Source: Oscillospiraceae bacterium (GTDB taxonomy: Bacteria > Bacillota > Clostridia > Oscillospirales > Ruminococcaceae). From it: 40,066 nt of DNA. The notes beneath the pieces are model-generated. The model did no database searches and was not told where the DNA came from. It saw only the letters and a list, made by a program, of their open reading frames with translations. Each line of letters begins with the position of its first letter. Position 1 is the stretch's first letter. This document shows, in pieces, positions 30,523 through 38,899 of this stretch. The stretch spans positions 1 through 40,066 of the forward strand of contig JAFUAD010000043.1 in assembly GCA_017460835.1 (NCBI GenBank), read 5' to 3'. Both the position numbers and the translations under genes were made by a program.

Positions 30523-31287
30523 ATGATTAAAATTGCAATTTACGGCAAGGGCGGCATCGGCAAATCGACCTGCACTGCAAATCTCTCCGCGGCATTTGCC
30601 ACGCTCGGCAAGCGGGTCATTCAGATCGGCTGCGACCCGAAGGCGGACTCCACGATCAATCTGCTCGGCGGTACGCCGGTCACTCCGGTCATGGACTATA
30701 TGCGGACGCACAACGATGACCCGGAATCGGCGGAGGAGATCTCCCGCAGCGGCTTCGGCGGCGTGCTCTGCATCGAGACCGGCGGCCCGACACCGGGTCT
30801 CGGCTGCGCAGGCCGCGGCATCATCACGACCTTCCGCCTGCTGGAGCAGCTTGATCTGTTTGAGCAGTATCAGCCGGACGTCGTGCTGTACGATGTGCTC
30901 GGCGATGTGGTCTGCGGCGGATTTGCCGCACCGATCCGCGAGGGCTATGCAGAGCAGGTGCTGATCGTGACCTCCGGCGAAAAAATGGCGCTCTATGCCG
31001 CAAACAATATCTGCAATGCCGTGCGGAATTTTGCTGACAGAAGCTATGCGAAGGTGCGCGGCATCATTCTCAACCGCCGGAACGTGGAGGACGAGGAAGC
31101 AAAGGTGCGCGCCTTTGCGGATTCCGCAGGGCTGGAGATCACGGCAGATATCCCGCGCTCGGATGATATCATCCGCTGTGAGGATACGGGAAAGACCGTC
31201 ATCGAGGGCGCGCCGGACTGCGAAGCGGCACAGCGCTTTCTCGCTCTGGCAAAAAAGCTGATTGCGGAGGACGCGAATCATGCATAA
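30523..31287 (+). CDS. NifH-like ATP-dependent iron protein, copy 2
   Basis: A 254-residue paralogue of the iron protein at 27287, starting with the identical [16 protein letters not shown]. The P-loop and cluster ligands C95 (GLGCAGRG) and C131 ([11 protein letters not shown]) are intact. The region between (about 50-80) differs markedly from copy 1 ([16 protein letters not shown]), as would be expected if each docks onto a different component-1 pair. It heads the second H-D-K set and overlaps the next gene by 8 bases. Confidence 0.9.
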   Translation: MIKIAIYGKGGIGKSTCTANLSAAFATLGKRVIQIGCDPKADSTINLLGGTPVTPVMDYMRTHNDDPESAEEISRSGFGGVLCIETGGPTPGLGCAGRGIITTFRLLEQLDLFEQYQPDVVLYDVLGDVVCGGFAAPIREGYAEQVLIVTSGEKMALYAANNICNAVRNFADRSYAKVRGIILNRRNVEDEEAKVRAFADSAGLEITADIPRSDDIIRCEDTGKTVIEGAPDCEAAQRFLALAKKLIAEDANHA

Positions 31288-32581
31288 CGCTTACTCGATC
31301 ACCGCCGCAGAGCTTGCCGCACGCGGGCTCGGGGATATCCCGGACGAGCTCAGCTCGGCAAAGCATATGATTTACAGCTCCCCTGCGACACTCGACTACA
31401 ACTCCCCCGGCGCAAAGGGCTTCGGCGTCAAGCGCGCAGGGCTCGTCATACCGGAATCGGTCATGCTGCTGGTCGCGCCGGGCTGCTGCGGCCGCAATAC
31501 TGCGCTGCTCAATGAGCTCGGATACAGCGAGCGTTTCTTCTATCTGCTGCTCGATGACACGGATATCGTCACCGGCAGATACCTGAATAAAATTCCGCAG
31601 GCATGTGCGGAAATCGCAGAAGAATCTGAAAAAAAACCGTCTGCGATCGTCATATGCGTCACCTGCGTCGATGCGCTCCTCGGCACGGACATGGAGCGCA
31701 TCTGCCGGAGCTGCGAGGATGCCTCCGGCATCCCGTCGATTCCGGCATATATGTATGCGCTGACACGCGAAAAGCGTCTGCCGCCGATGGCACTGGTGCG
31801 GAAGTCCGTGTATTCCCTGCTCAAACCCCAGAAGCGTATTTCCAATGAATGCGCATTGCTCGGATATTTTTCCGCACTGGACGATGCCTGCGAGCTGTAT
31901 GAACTGCTGCATTCCGCCGGAATCCGCAAAATTCATGAGATCGGGCGGTGCAGGAGCTTTGCCGAATACGAACAGATCTCCCGCGCAAATTTCAGCATCG
32001 TGCTGAATGCAGAGGCGCGCTATGCGGCACAGGATATGCAGAAAACACTCGGCATCCCGTTCGTTGAGATGACCCGCCTGTTCCGCATTGAAAAAATCCG
32101 GACGCAGTACCGCCTGCTCGGTCAGGCGATCGGCGCGGAGCTGGACGATTCGGCTTATTATGAAAAAGCAGAAAAACGCATTTCCGATTTTCGCCAAACA
32201 TACGGCTCCCTGCGCTTTGCTGTCGGGGAGTGTCTCAATGCGGACAGCTTTGAGCTCGCGCTTTCGCTGATCGAATACGGGCATCAGGTCGCGGAAATTT
32301 ACGGAACAATCGGCGAGCGGAACTTCGTGTTCGTCAAGCGAATCGCCGAGCGCTCGCCCGATACCCGCATTTTCTCGAATCTCGAACCGAGCATGCTGAA
32401 CTACCGGCGTGGCTGCGAGATCGACGCGGTGATCGGAAACGATGCGATGTACTATCACCCCGATCTGCCGGGCATCGGATTTCAGGAGGAGACGCAGCCG
32501 TTCGGATATCAGGGCGTGCTGATGCTGCTAGACGGGCTCGATTCCGCATTATCGGAAAGCCGCAGGAAGGAGAACGCATGA
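31280..32581 (+). CDS. Nitrogenase component 1-like protein (NifD-type), copy 2
   Basis: A 433-residue divergent component-1 protein. The N-terminal half has VAPGCCGRN (C69/C70), an [15 protein letters not shown] helix, and [13 protein letters not shown] (C126/C129), the last matching the Cys-containing strand before the domain switch. The C-terminal part ends in [20 protein letters not shown]. Overall similarity to copy 1 is clear in order of elements but low in sequence. ATG 31280 chosen by GGAGG at 31266-31270. Overlaps the next gene by 4 bases (ATGA). Confidence 0.72.
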   Translation: MHNAYSITAAELAARGLGDIPDELSSAKHMIYSSPATLDYNSPGAKGFGVKRAGLVIPESVMLLVAPGCCGRNTALLNELGYSERFFYLLLDDTDIVTGRYLNKIPQACAEIAEESEKKPSAIVICVTCVDALLGTDMERICRSCEDASGIPSIPAYMYALTREKRLPPMALVRKSVYSLLKPQKRISNECALLGYFSALDDACELYELLHSAGIRKIHEIGRCRSFAEYEQISRANFSIVLNAEARYAAQDMQKTLGIPFVEMTRLFRIEKIRTQYRLLGQAIGAELDDSAYYEKAEKRISDFRQTYGSLRFAVGECLNADSFELALSLIEYGHQVAEIYGTIGERNFVFVKRIAERSPDTRIFSNLEPSMLNYRRGCEIDAVIGNDAMYYHPDLPGIGFQEETQPFGYQGVLMLLDGLDSALSESRRKENA

Positions 32582-33621
32582 AAAAGCTCTTGAAACATAT
32601 GTCTCCCCTTGCGCCGGACGATTCCGGCGCCTGCGGCGTGCTCTATGAAATGGGCGGCATCACGGTCATCTGCGATGCCGGCGGCTGTGCGGGCAATGTC
32701 TGCGGATTTGACGAACCGCGCTGGCATACGAAAAAATCCGCGCTGTTCAGTGCCGGGCTGCGGGATATGGACGCGATTCTCGGGCGGGATGACCTGCTCG
32801 TACACAAGCTCTCGCTGATCTGCGGGCAGATCGACGCGCCGTTTACTGCGATCGTCGGGACGCCGGTTCCGGCTGTCATCGCAACCGATTTTCATGCACT
32901 GGAGCGCATGTCTGAGCGCAAAACCGGGCTCCCCTGCCTAACCCTTGAAACCGACGGAACAAGGCGCTATGACTACGGCGAGGCGCTGGCATACGATACG
33001 CTGTTCCGCAGATTTGCAGCGGAACAGTACCCGGTAAAGCCCGGCTCACTCGGCGTGATCGGCGTGACCCCGCTCAACACCGGATTCATAACCGCAGAGC
33101 CGCTGCTCCGCAGCCTGAGCGGAAAGGGATACAGCGAGATCACCTGCTTCGGCATGGACAGCGGGCTCGAAGCCGTCATCCGGGCATCGGAATGTGAATC
33201 GCTGCTGGTCATTGCGCCGTCCGGCTTAAAAGCGGCGCAATATCTGCAAAAAAACTTCGGAACGCCGTTTTCGGTCGGCTATCCCTGTCTCCCGGCGGAA
33301 ACCGTCCGGGCGGCATCCGCCCTGCGCGGAAAACGGGTGCTCATCATCCACCAGCAGTTTGCGGCAAATGCCCTGCGCGAGCATCTCACAGACTGCGAAG
33401 CAGACTGCGCTGCATGGTTCAAGCAGGAGAAGCAATATGCGCTGCCGGGTGATTTCCGGATTGCCGAGGAGGAGACGCTCGTGCAGGCGGCGGAGCGCTA
33501 TGATGTCATCATCGCCGATGCTGTCATGCGGCGGATCGTCCCGCGCTTTGCCGGCGAATGGATTGATTTTCCGCATTATGCCGTATCCGGCTGCGCCCGC
33601 GAATCGGGCAGCCTGAGCTAA
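32578..33621 (+). CDS. Nitrogenase component 1-like protein (NifK-type), copy 2
   Basis: A 347-residue paralogue of the protein at 29369, sharing the opening pattern DxSGxCxxLYExGGxTVxxDAxGC (C19, C37) and DEPRW. It has an extra C42 and C82. The third Cys of copy 1 (C93, CGSP) is replaced by Gly (VGTPVP), so its cluster or metal site must differ. It is the shortest of the four component-1-like proteins. Translationally coupled to the preceding gene and 10 bases before hypF. Confidence 0.75.
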   Translation: MKKLLKHMSPLAPDDSGACGVLYEMGGITVICDAGGCAGNVCGFDEPRWHTKKSALFSAGLRDMDAILGRDDLLVHKLSLICGQIDAPFTAIVGTPVPAVIATDFHALERMSERKTGLPCLTLETDGTRRYDYGEALAYDTLFRRFAAEQYPVKPGSLGVIGVTPLNTGFITAEPLLRSLSGKGYSEITCFGMDSGLEAVIRASECESLLVIAPSGLKAAQYLQKNFGTPFSVGYPCLPAETVRAASALRGKRVLIIHQQFAANALREHLTDCEADCAAWFKQEKQYALPGDFRIAEEETLVQAAERYDVIIADAVMRRIVPRFAGEWIDFPHYAVSGCARESGSLS

Positions 33622-33631
33622 AGAGGGCATT

Positions 33632-35947
33632 ATGAGAGTAACATATCACGTTTACGGCATTGTACAGGGCGTCGGCTTCCGCCCCTTTACAGCGGTGACC
33701 GCAGAGCGGCTCGGCATTACCGGCACCGTCGCAAACAAGGGCTCCTATGTGGAGATCATCGCGGAGGGTACGCCGCAGCAGCTCGCTGCATTTGCCGATA
33801 CAATCCGCGATCATCCGCCGGAGCGGGCAACGGTGCTGAGCCTCGATTCCGCCGAATATACGGAGGATTCCGGAAAGGATTTCAGCCGGTTTTCGATCAT
33901 TGAAAGCGAAAAGGAATACGGCAGAATCTTCGTATCGCCCGATATCGCGACCTGTGAAGCCTGCAAAAAGGAGCTGTTTGACCCGCAGAACCGGCGCTAT
34001 CTGCACCCGTTCATCAACTGCACGCAGTGCGGCCCGCGCCTGACAATTCTCGATACGATGCCGTATGACCGCGAGCGCACGGCCATGCGGCGCTTCCCGA
34101 TGTGCAAAGCATGCAGCGCGGAGTATCACGATCCCAGATCGCGGCGCTATGACGCACAGCCGGTCTGCTGCCGCGACTGCGGCCCTGAGGTTTTCGTGCT
34201 CGGAACTGAGCTGCGCGGCGGGGATGCGATCACGGCAGTCCGGCGTGCGATCATGGAGGGAAAAATCGCCGCAGTCAAGGGCATCGGCGGGTTTCATCTC
34301 TGCTGCGATGCGAAAAATGAGACGGCAGTCAGCCGCCTGCGCGCGCTGAAGCGCCGCCCGATGAAGCCCTTTGCGGTCATGATGAAGGATCTGCAAACCG
34401 CAGAACGCGAATGCATCATAAAGGACGGACAGGAAGCCCTCCTGACCGGCTGGCAGAAGCCGATTCTGCTGCTCGAAAAGCGTGATTCTATGTCCGTTTC
34501 GCCGCAGATCGCGCCGGATAACCGGACTGTCGGCGTCATGCTGCCCTATGCACCGCTGCACATGCTGCTGTTTGATTATCCGGATGGCATCGAAATGACC
34601 GACTGCATGGTGATGACAAGCGGAAATGCCCGCGGCGCACCGATCTGCCGCAATGATGAAGACGCAAAAAAGGAGATCGCGGGCTTCTGCGACCTGATTT
34701 TAACGCACAACCGCGAGATTCTCATCCGCGCCGACGATTCCGTCTGCGACTGGCTGAACGGCGGGCCGTATATGATCCGGCGCTCGCGCGGGTTTGCGCC
34801 GCTGCCGGTCATGCTGAAGCATGCCGGAGAGCGGCAGGTGCTTGCAGTCGGCGGCGAGCTGAAAAACAGCTTTTGCATCGCGCGGCACGGCATGCTCTAT
34901 GCCTCGCCCTATATCGGCGACACGGAAGACCTCAGAACCGTCAACGCACTGAAAGAATCCGCTGCAAGACTGTGCGGGCTGCTCGAAGCGGAGCCGGAGG
35001 CAGTCATCTGCGACACGCACCCGCTCTACAACACGGTGACCGTCGCGGAGGAGCTCGCGAAGGAGCGCTGCATTCCGCTGATCCGCGTGCAGCACCATTA
35101 CGCGCACATTCTCTCGTGCATGGCGGAAAACGGCTGCACGGAGCCGGTCATCGGCATCAGCTTCGACGGCACCGGCTACGGCGACGACGGCACGGTCTGG
35201 GGCGGCGAGCTGCTGATCTGTGACCCGCACGGCTATCAGCGCGCGGGCAGCGTCCGGCCGTTTATGCAGACCGGCGGCGATCTCTCCGCAAAGGAGGGCT
35301 GGCGCATTGCGGCTGCGCTGCTGGAGAGCCCGGAGCAGTGTGCCGCACTCGGCATCTGCACTGAGCAGGAAGCGCGTGTCATCGGCAATATGAGCAGGCT
35401 GCATGTCAACAGCGTGCGCTCGACAAGCTGCGGCAGAATTTTCGATGCGGTCTCTGCGATCACCGGCATCCGGCGATGCAGCACCTTTGAGGGCGAGGCA
35501 TCGACCGCGCTGATGTACGCTGCGGAAACGTACTGCAAGCAGAACGGATACAGCGCACCGGCACTCCCCTGCTCTGTGACCGAATCCGGCGGCTTCCTGA
35601 CGCTGAATACGACGGAAACGGTGAAACGCATTGCAGAGATCATGATGCAGCACCCGGAGCGGCGCGATACGCTGAGCTTTTCGTTCCACGCAGCGCTCTG
35701 CGATATGATCGTTTCTGCATGCATCATCCTGCGGGAGCAGTCCGGTATCGGCATCTGTGCCTTAAGCGGCGGCGTATTCCAGAACCGCCTGCTGACTGCC
35801 ATGACAGAGCAGAAGCTCCGCGCTGCCGGCTTCCGCGTACTGCTGCACAGCCTGATCCCGCCGAACGACGGCGGCATCTGCATCGGTCAGGCATTTTTCG
35901 GTGTTATGAATCCGGGGGCGGAACAGTCCCCGACTGTGAAAAAATAG
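33632..35947 (+). CDS. hypF: Carbamoyltransferase HypF
   Basis: A 771-residue enzyme that starts cyanide-ligand synthesis from carbamoyl phosphate and hands the carbamoyl group to HypE. Domains in order: acylphosphatase (1-90, VQGVGFRPF with catalytic Arg), two zinc fingers (about 108-185, CEACKKELF, INCTQCGP, CKACSAEYHD, CCRDCGP), a YrdC-like domain (about 200-380), and a carbamoyltransferase/Kae1-like domain (about 390-771) with HHYAHILSC, ISFDGTGYGDDG and ALSGGVFQN. All parts look intact and the length is normal. Confidence 0.96.
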   Translation: MRVTYHVYGIVQGVGFRPFTAVTAERLGITGTVANKGSYVEIIAEGTPQQLAAFADTIRDHPPERATVLSLDSAEYTEDSGKDFSRFSIIESEKEYGRIFVSPDIATCEACKKELFDPQNRRYLHPFINCTQCGPRLTILDTMPYDRERTAMRRFPMCKACSAEYHDPRSRRYDAQPVCCRDCGPEVFVLGTELRGGDAITAVRRAIMEGKIAAVKGIGGFHLCCDAKNETAVSRLRALKRRPMKPFAVMMKDLQTAERECIIKDGQEALLTGWQKPILLLEKRDSMSVSPQIAPDNRTVGVMLPYAPLHMLLFDYPDGIEMTDCMVMTSGNARGAPICRNDEDAKKEIAGFCDLILTHNREILIRADDSVCDWLNGGPYMIRRSRGFAPLPVMLKHAGERQVLAVGGELKNSFCIARHGMLYASPYIGDTEDLRTVNALKESAARLCGLLEAEPEAVICDTHPLYNTVTVAEELAKERCIPLIRVQHHYAHILSCMAENGCTEPVIGISFDGTGYGDDGTVWGGELLICDPHGYQRAGSVRPFMQTGGDLSAKEGWRIAAALLESPEQCAALGICTEQEARVIGNMSRLHVNSVRSTSCGRIFDAVSAITGIRRCSTFEGEASTALMYAAETYCKQNGYSAPALPCSVTESGGFLTLNTTETVKRIAEIMMQHPERRDTLSFSFHAALCDMIVSACIILREQSGIGICALSGGVFQNRLLTAMTEQKLRAAGFRVLLHSLIPPNDGGICIGQAFFGVMNPGAEQSPTVKK

Positions 35948-35959
35948 GAGGAATTGATT

Positions 35960-36169
35960 ATGTGTGTCGGATTATCTGCAAGAGTTGTCAATGTGACAAA
36001 CGGCGCCGCTCTGATTGATGCGAACGGTGCCCAGAGAACGGTCAGCGCGGGCATTCTGGAGGATCTGGAGCCCGGCGATTACATCATGGTTCACGCCGGT
36101 GTCGCGATCGCAAAAATCAGCGAGGACGATGAACAGGAGGCCGCTGAGGTCATGGAGGAGCTGCTGTGA
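35960..36169 (+). CDS. hypC: Hydrogenase maturation chaperone HypC
   Basis: A 69-residue HypC/HybG protein. The start must be ATG 35960, since the family requires Met-Cys at the N-terminus (Cys2 binds the iron centre); AGGAGG precedes it. In [NiFe] systems HypC with HypD carries the Fe(CN)2CO unit to the large subunit. No hydrogenase large subunit lies here, so its client may be elsewhere or be a nitrogenase-like protein. Four-base overlap with hypD. Confidence 0.95.
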   Translation: MCVGLSARVVNVTNGAALIDANGAQRTVSAGILEDLEPGDYIMVHAGVAIAKISEDDEQEAAEVMEELL

Positions 36170-37212
36170 ACAAGAGCATGGAAGCCGCTCGGGACATCAT
36201 CACATCCTATGACGGGAAGCCCCTGCGGATCATGGAGGTCTGCGGCACGCACACGCACGAGATTTTCCGTCTCGGGCTGCGCAAGCTGCTCCCGCCGCAG
36301 ATCGAGCTGATCTCAGGCCCCGGATGTCCGGTCTGCGTGACGGCGGTCGGCTTTATCGACGAGGCATGCTGGCTCGCGCTCGAAAAGCAGTGTATCATCT
36401 GCACCTTCGGCGATCTGATCCGCGTACCGGGGACGGAAATGAGCCTTGCCGGGGCGCGCGCAAAGGGCGCCGAAGTGAAACCGGTCTACTCCCCGCTCGA
36501 TGCGGTCGAGCTCGCAAAACAGAACCCGGAGCGGCAGGTCGTGTTCCTTGCCGTGGGATTCGAGACCACGACCCCCTCTGCATGTCTTGCGGCAAAACAG
36601 GCAAAGGAAGCGGGCCTTGGGAATTTCTCTCTGCTGACCGCAAACAAGACCATGCCGAACGCCTATCAGGCATTGGTCGGCGCGGCGGATGCGTTTCTCT
36701 ATCCGGGGCATGTCAATGCGATCACGGGCAATGCGGTATGCAGGGAGCTCTGCGAAAAGCAGGGTGTTTCCGGCGTCGTTGCGGGATTCACCGCCAGCGA
36801 GCTGATGACAGCGCTTGCCGTCACGATCAGGCTGCTCGGCACCGGTGAGCCGTTCTTCCGGAACTGCTATCCGCGTGTTGTAAAGGACGAGGGCAATCCC
36901 GCCGCTATCCGCATGATGCAGGAAGTCATGGAGCCCTGCGACAGCGAATGGCGCGGCCTCGGGATGATTCCGCAGTCGGGCATGAAGCTGCGGGCGGAAT
37001 ATGCCGGCTATGACGCGAGAATCAAATTCAATATGCCGGTCATCACCGGAAGACCGAACCCGGCATGCCGCTGCGGAGAGGTCTTGCAGGGCAAATGCAA
37101 GCCCTCGGACTGCAAGGTGTTCGGAAAGGTCTGCACGCCGCTGCATCCGGTCGGCGCATGCATGGTTTCCGACGAGGGCGCCTGCTCTGCGTATTATCAG
37201 TATGCAGATTGA
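36166..37212 (+). CDS. hypD: Hydrogenase maturation protein HypD
   Basis: A 348-residue scaffold on which the Fe(CN)2CO group is built. C26 (EVCGTHTHEIFR), C54/C57 (GPGCPVCV), GFETTTPS, and the C-terminal cluster-binding region with many Cys (CRCGEVLQGKC, CKVFGKVC, GACMVSDEGAC) are all present. The start is GTG 36166 overlapping the hypC stop; ATG 36178 is an alternative. Confidence 0.96.
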   Translation: MNKSMEAARDIITSYDGKPLRIMEVCGTHTHEIFRLGLRKLLPPQIELISGPGCPVCVTAVGFIDEACWLALEKQCIICTFGDLIRVPGTEMSLAGARAKGAEVKPVYSPLDAVELAKQNPERQVVFLAVGFETTTPSACLAAKQAKEAGLGNFSLLTANKTMPNAYQALVGAADAFLYPGHVNAITGNAVCRELCEKQGVSGVVAGFTASELMTALAVTIRLLGTGEPFFRNCYPRVVKDEGNPAAIRMMQEVMEPCDSEWRGLGMIPQSGMKLRAEYAGYDARIKFNMPVITGRPNPACRCGEVLQGKCKPSDCKVFGKVCTPLHPVGACMVSDEGACSAYYQYAD

Positions 37213-37647
37213 ACCACTGCACGCGGCGGATTCACGCTGGCTCGCTCTCGCAGAATACGCGGAATCGGTCTCATGGCGTGCGGGCGCATTCCTTGCGCGG
37301 GGCTGATGCGGGAGAACCGCTTTGCAGACTGGGAGCGCGTTTTTGCGGCATATGAAAACGGGAATCCCGTCGGCTTCTGCACGCTGACCGAAAAGGACGA
37401 AATGCCCGACGATTGCGCATTCTCGCCGTTTATCGGATTTGTATTCGTTGACGAGGCACACCGCGGCAGACGCATCTCAGAGCAGATGATAAAAGCGGCA
37501 GCGGCATATGCAGGCAAATGCGGATTCACGCAGGTTTATCTGACCAGCGATGAACGCGGACTGTATGAAAAATACGGATTTGAAAAGATCGCAGAGGCGG
37601 AAACCATCCGCGGAGAGCGCACACAGCTCTTTGCAAAGCCGATCTGA
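37202..37647 (+). pseudogene. GNAT acetyltransferase gene with a frameshift
   Basis: The N-terminal part (37202-37306, MQIEPLHAADSRWLALAEYAESVSWRAGAFLARG) stops at TGA 37304. The sequence continues in another frame as LMRENRFADWERVFAAYENGNPVGFCTL and on to the acetyl-CoA loop (DEAHRGRRISEQMI) and YLTSDERGLYEKYGF. Joined, these give a normal ~145-residue GNAT. The break lies at the GGGG run 37299-37302 (two extra or one missing base). It is either a real mutation or a sequencing error. The gene begins inside the end of hypD. Confidence 0.75.
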
Positions 37648-37658
37648 AAGGAAGCACA

Positions 37659-37832
37659 ATGGAACCGCACGAGTATATCATATCGGAAATCAGCGGCGAT
37701 TACGCCTATCTGAAGCAGCTCGACAATGACAGCGCAGAGCCGTATCAGGTCGCGCTCGCGCTGCTGCCGCCCGGCGCCGATATCGGCACGAAGCTGACCG
37801 GCTTTATGGGCTGCTTTGAAATCACAGAATAA
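37659..37832 (+). CDS. Small DUF3006-like protein
   Basis: A 57-residue protein with ATG 37659 after AAAGGAAG. ISGDYAYLKQLDN, then ALALLPPGADIGTKL, then a closing strand, resembles the small beta-barrel DUF3006 proteins (DRFEGDYAVLE ... LLPPGAKEGDVL). Function unknown. Its place between hypD and hypE is unusual and may be incidental. Confidence 0.6.
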   Translation: MEPHEYIISEISGDYAYLKQLDNDSAEPYQVALALLPPGADIGTKLTGFMGCFEITE

Positions 37833-37843
37833 GGAGCATCTTT

Positions 37844-38851
37844 ATGAACGAGAACACAGTCACGCTTGCGCACGGCGCGGGCGGCACACAGACCAATGAA
37901 CTGATCGACCGCGTATTCAAGGCGCATTTCGCAAACCCGCTCTTTACCGGCGACGATGCCGCTGTTTTGCCGCAGCCGGCCGGTAAAATCGCGACCTCAA
38001 CCGACGGTTTCATTGTATCGCCGTGGAAATTTCCGGGCGGCAACATCGGCAAGCTGTCGATCTGCGGGACGGTCAACGACCTCTCCTGCATGGGTGCAAG
38101 GCCGCTCTATCTGACCTGCGCCTTTGTCATCGAGGAGGGCTTCCCGCTCGATGCGCTGGAGGAAATCGCGGCGGCAATGGAGAAAACCGCGAAGGAGGCG
38201 GGCGTCCGCATTGTCGCGGGCGATACGAAGGTTGCCGGAAAGGGTCAGTGTGACGGCGTGTTCATCAACACGACCGGCATCGGCGAGATCCTGCCGCAGG
38301 CAAATACCTCCGGCACACGCGCAAAACCCGGCGATGCCGTCATCGTCACCGGCGACGTCGGCAGGCACGGCTGCACCATCCTCATTGCGCGCAATGATTT
38401 CGGCATCGAATCCGATGTGGACAGCGACTGCGCGCCGCTCTGGGGCACGGTCGAAAGCCTGTACCGCGTCACCGATGAAATCCATGTCATCCGCGATGCC
38501 ACGCGCGGCGGCGTCGGCACGGTGCTGTATGAGATCGCGGGGCAGAGTCAGGTCGGCATCACGCTGAATGCTGCGAGTGTGCCGGTTGACCCGCGTGTGA
38601 GGGGCGTATGCGGGATGCTCGGACTGGACCCGCTGTATCTTGCCTGCGAGGGGCGGCTTGTGATCTTCGCGCCGCAGGAGCATGCAGAAGCGCTTGTCGC
38701 TGCGCTCAGAGCCGGCAAATATTCTGCAAATGCCGCGATTATCGGCAAAGTGACAGAAGAAAATGCGGGCAAGGTAATTGTTGAAACCGAGATCGGGACA
38801 CAGACCGTTCTGCCGCAGCCAAAGGGTGAGCTGCTCCCCCGCATCTGCTGA
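37844..38851 (+). CDS. hypE: Carbamoyl dehydratase HypE
   Basis: A 335-residue PurM-like ATPase that converts the carbamoyl group on its C-terminal Cys to a thiocyanate, the cyanide source for iron. The chain ends exactly in PRIC, so the essential terminal Cys is present. GAGGTQTNELI, GDDAAVLP, STDGFIVSP, GTVNDLSCMGA and ATRGGVGTVLYE are typical. Last gene of the operon, before a terminator. Confidence 0.97.
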   Translation: MNENTVTLAHGAGGTQTNELIDRVFKAHFANPLFTGDDAAVLPQPAGKIATSTDGFIVSPWKFPGGNIGKLSICGTVNDLSCMGARPLYLTCAFVIEEGFPLDALEEIAAAMEKTAKEAGVRIVAGDTKVAGKGQCDGVFINTTGIGEILPQANTSGTRAKPGDAVIVTGDVGRHGCTILIARNDFGIESDVDSDCAPLWGTVESLYRVTDEIHVIRDATRGGVGTVLYEIAGQSQVGITLNAASVPVDPRVRGVCGMLGLDPLYLACEGRLVIFAPQEHAEALVAALRAGKYSANAAIIGKVTEENAGKVIVETEIGTQTVLPQPKGELLPRIC

Positions 38852-38858
38852 TTTAAAC

Positions 38859-38884
38859 GAAAAAACCCCGGCTCAGCCGGGGTT
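38859..38884. terminator. Terminator between hypE and the convergent dockerin gene
   Basis: Stem AACCCCGGC-TCA-GCCGGGGTT (38864-38884), with an A-run on its left. On the minus strand this gives a T-run, so it is strongest for the dockerin gene but also ends the hyp operon. Confidence 0.8.
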
Positions 38885-38899
38885 ATCGTGTTGTAAATT

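Noticed and set aside
27287-33621. True nitrogen fixation genes (nifHDK)
   Set aside because: The component-1 proteins are too short and lack recognisable FeMo-cofactor Cys/His ligands, and no nifB, nifE, nifN or nifV is nearby. They are nitrogenase-like only.
27287-33621. Chlorophyllide, coenzyme F430 or methylthio-alkane reductase
   Set aside because: No tetrapyrrole, chelatase or sulfur-metabolism genes accompany the sets, and the hydE/hyp context does not fit these known nitrogenase-like enzymes.
37202-37647. Programmed ribosomal frameshift in the GNAT gene
   Set aside because: No X-XXY-YYZ slippery heptamer in the right phase and no evident downstream pseudoknot; a mutation or sequencing error is simpler.
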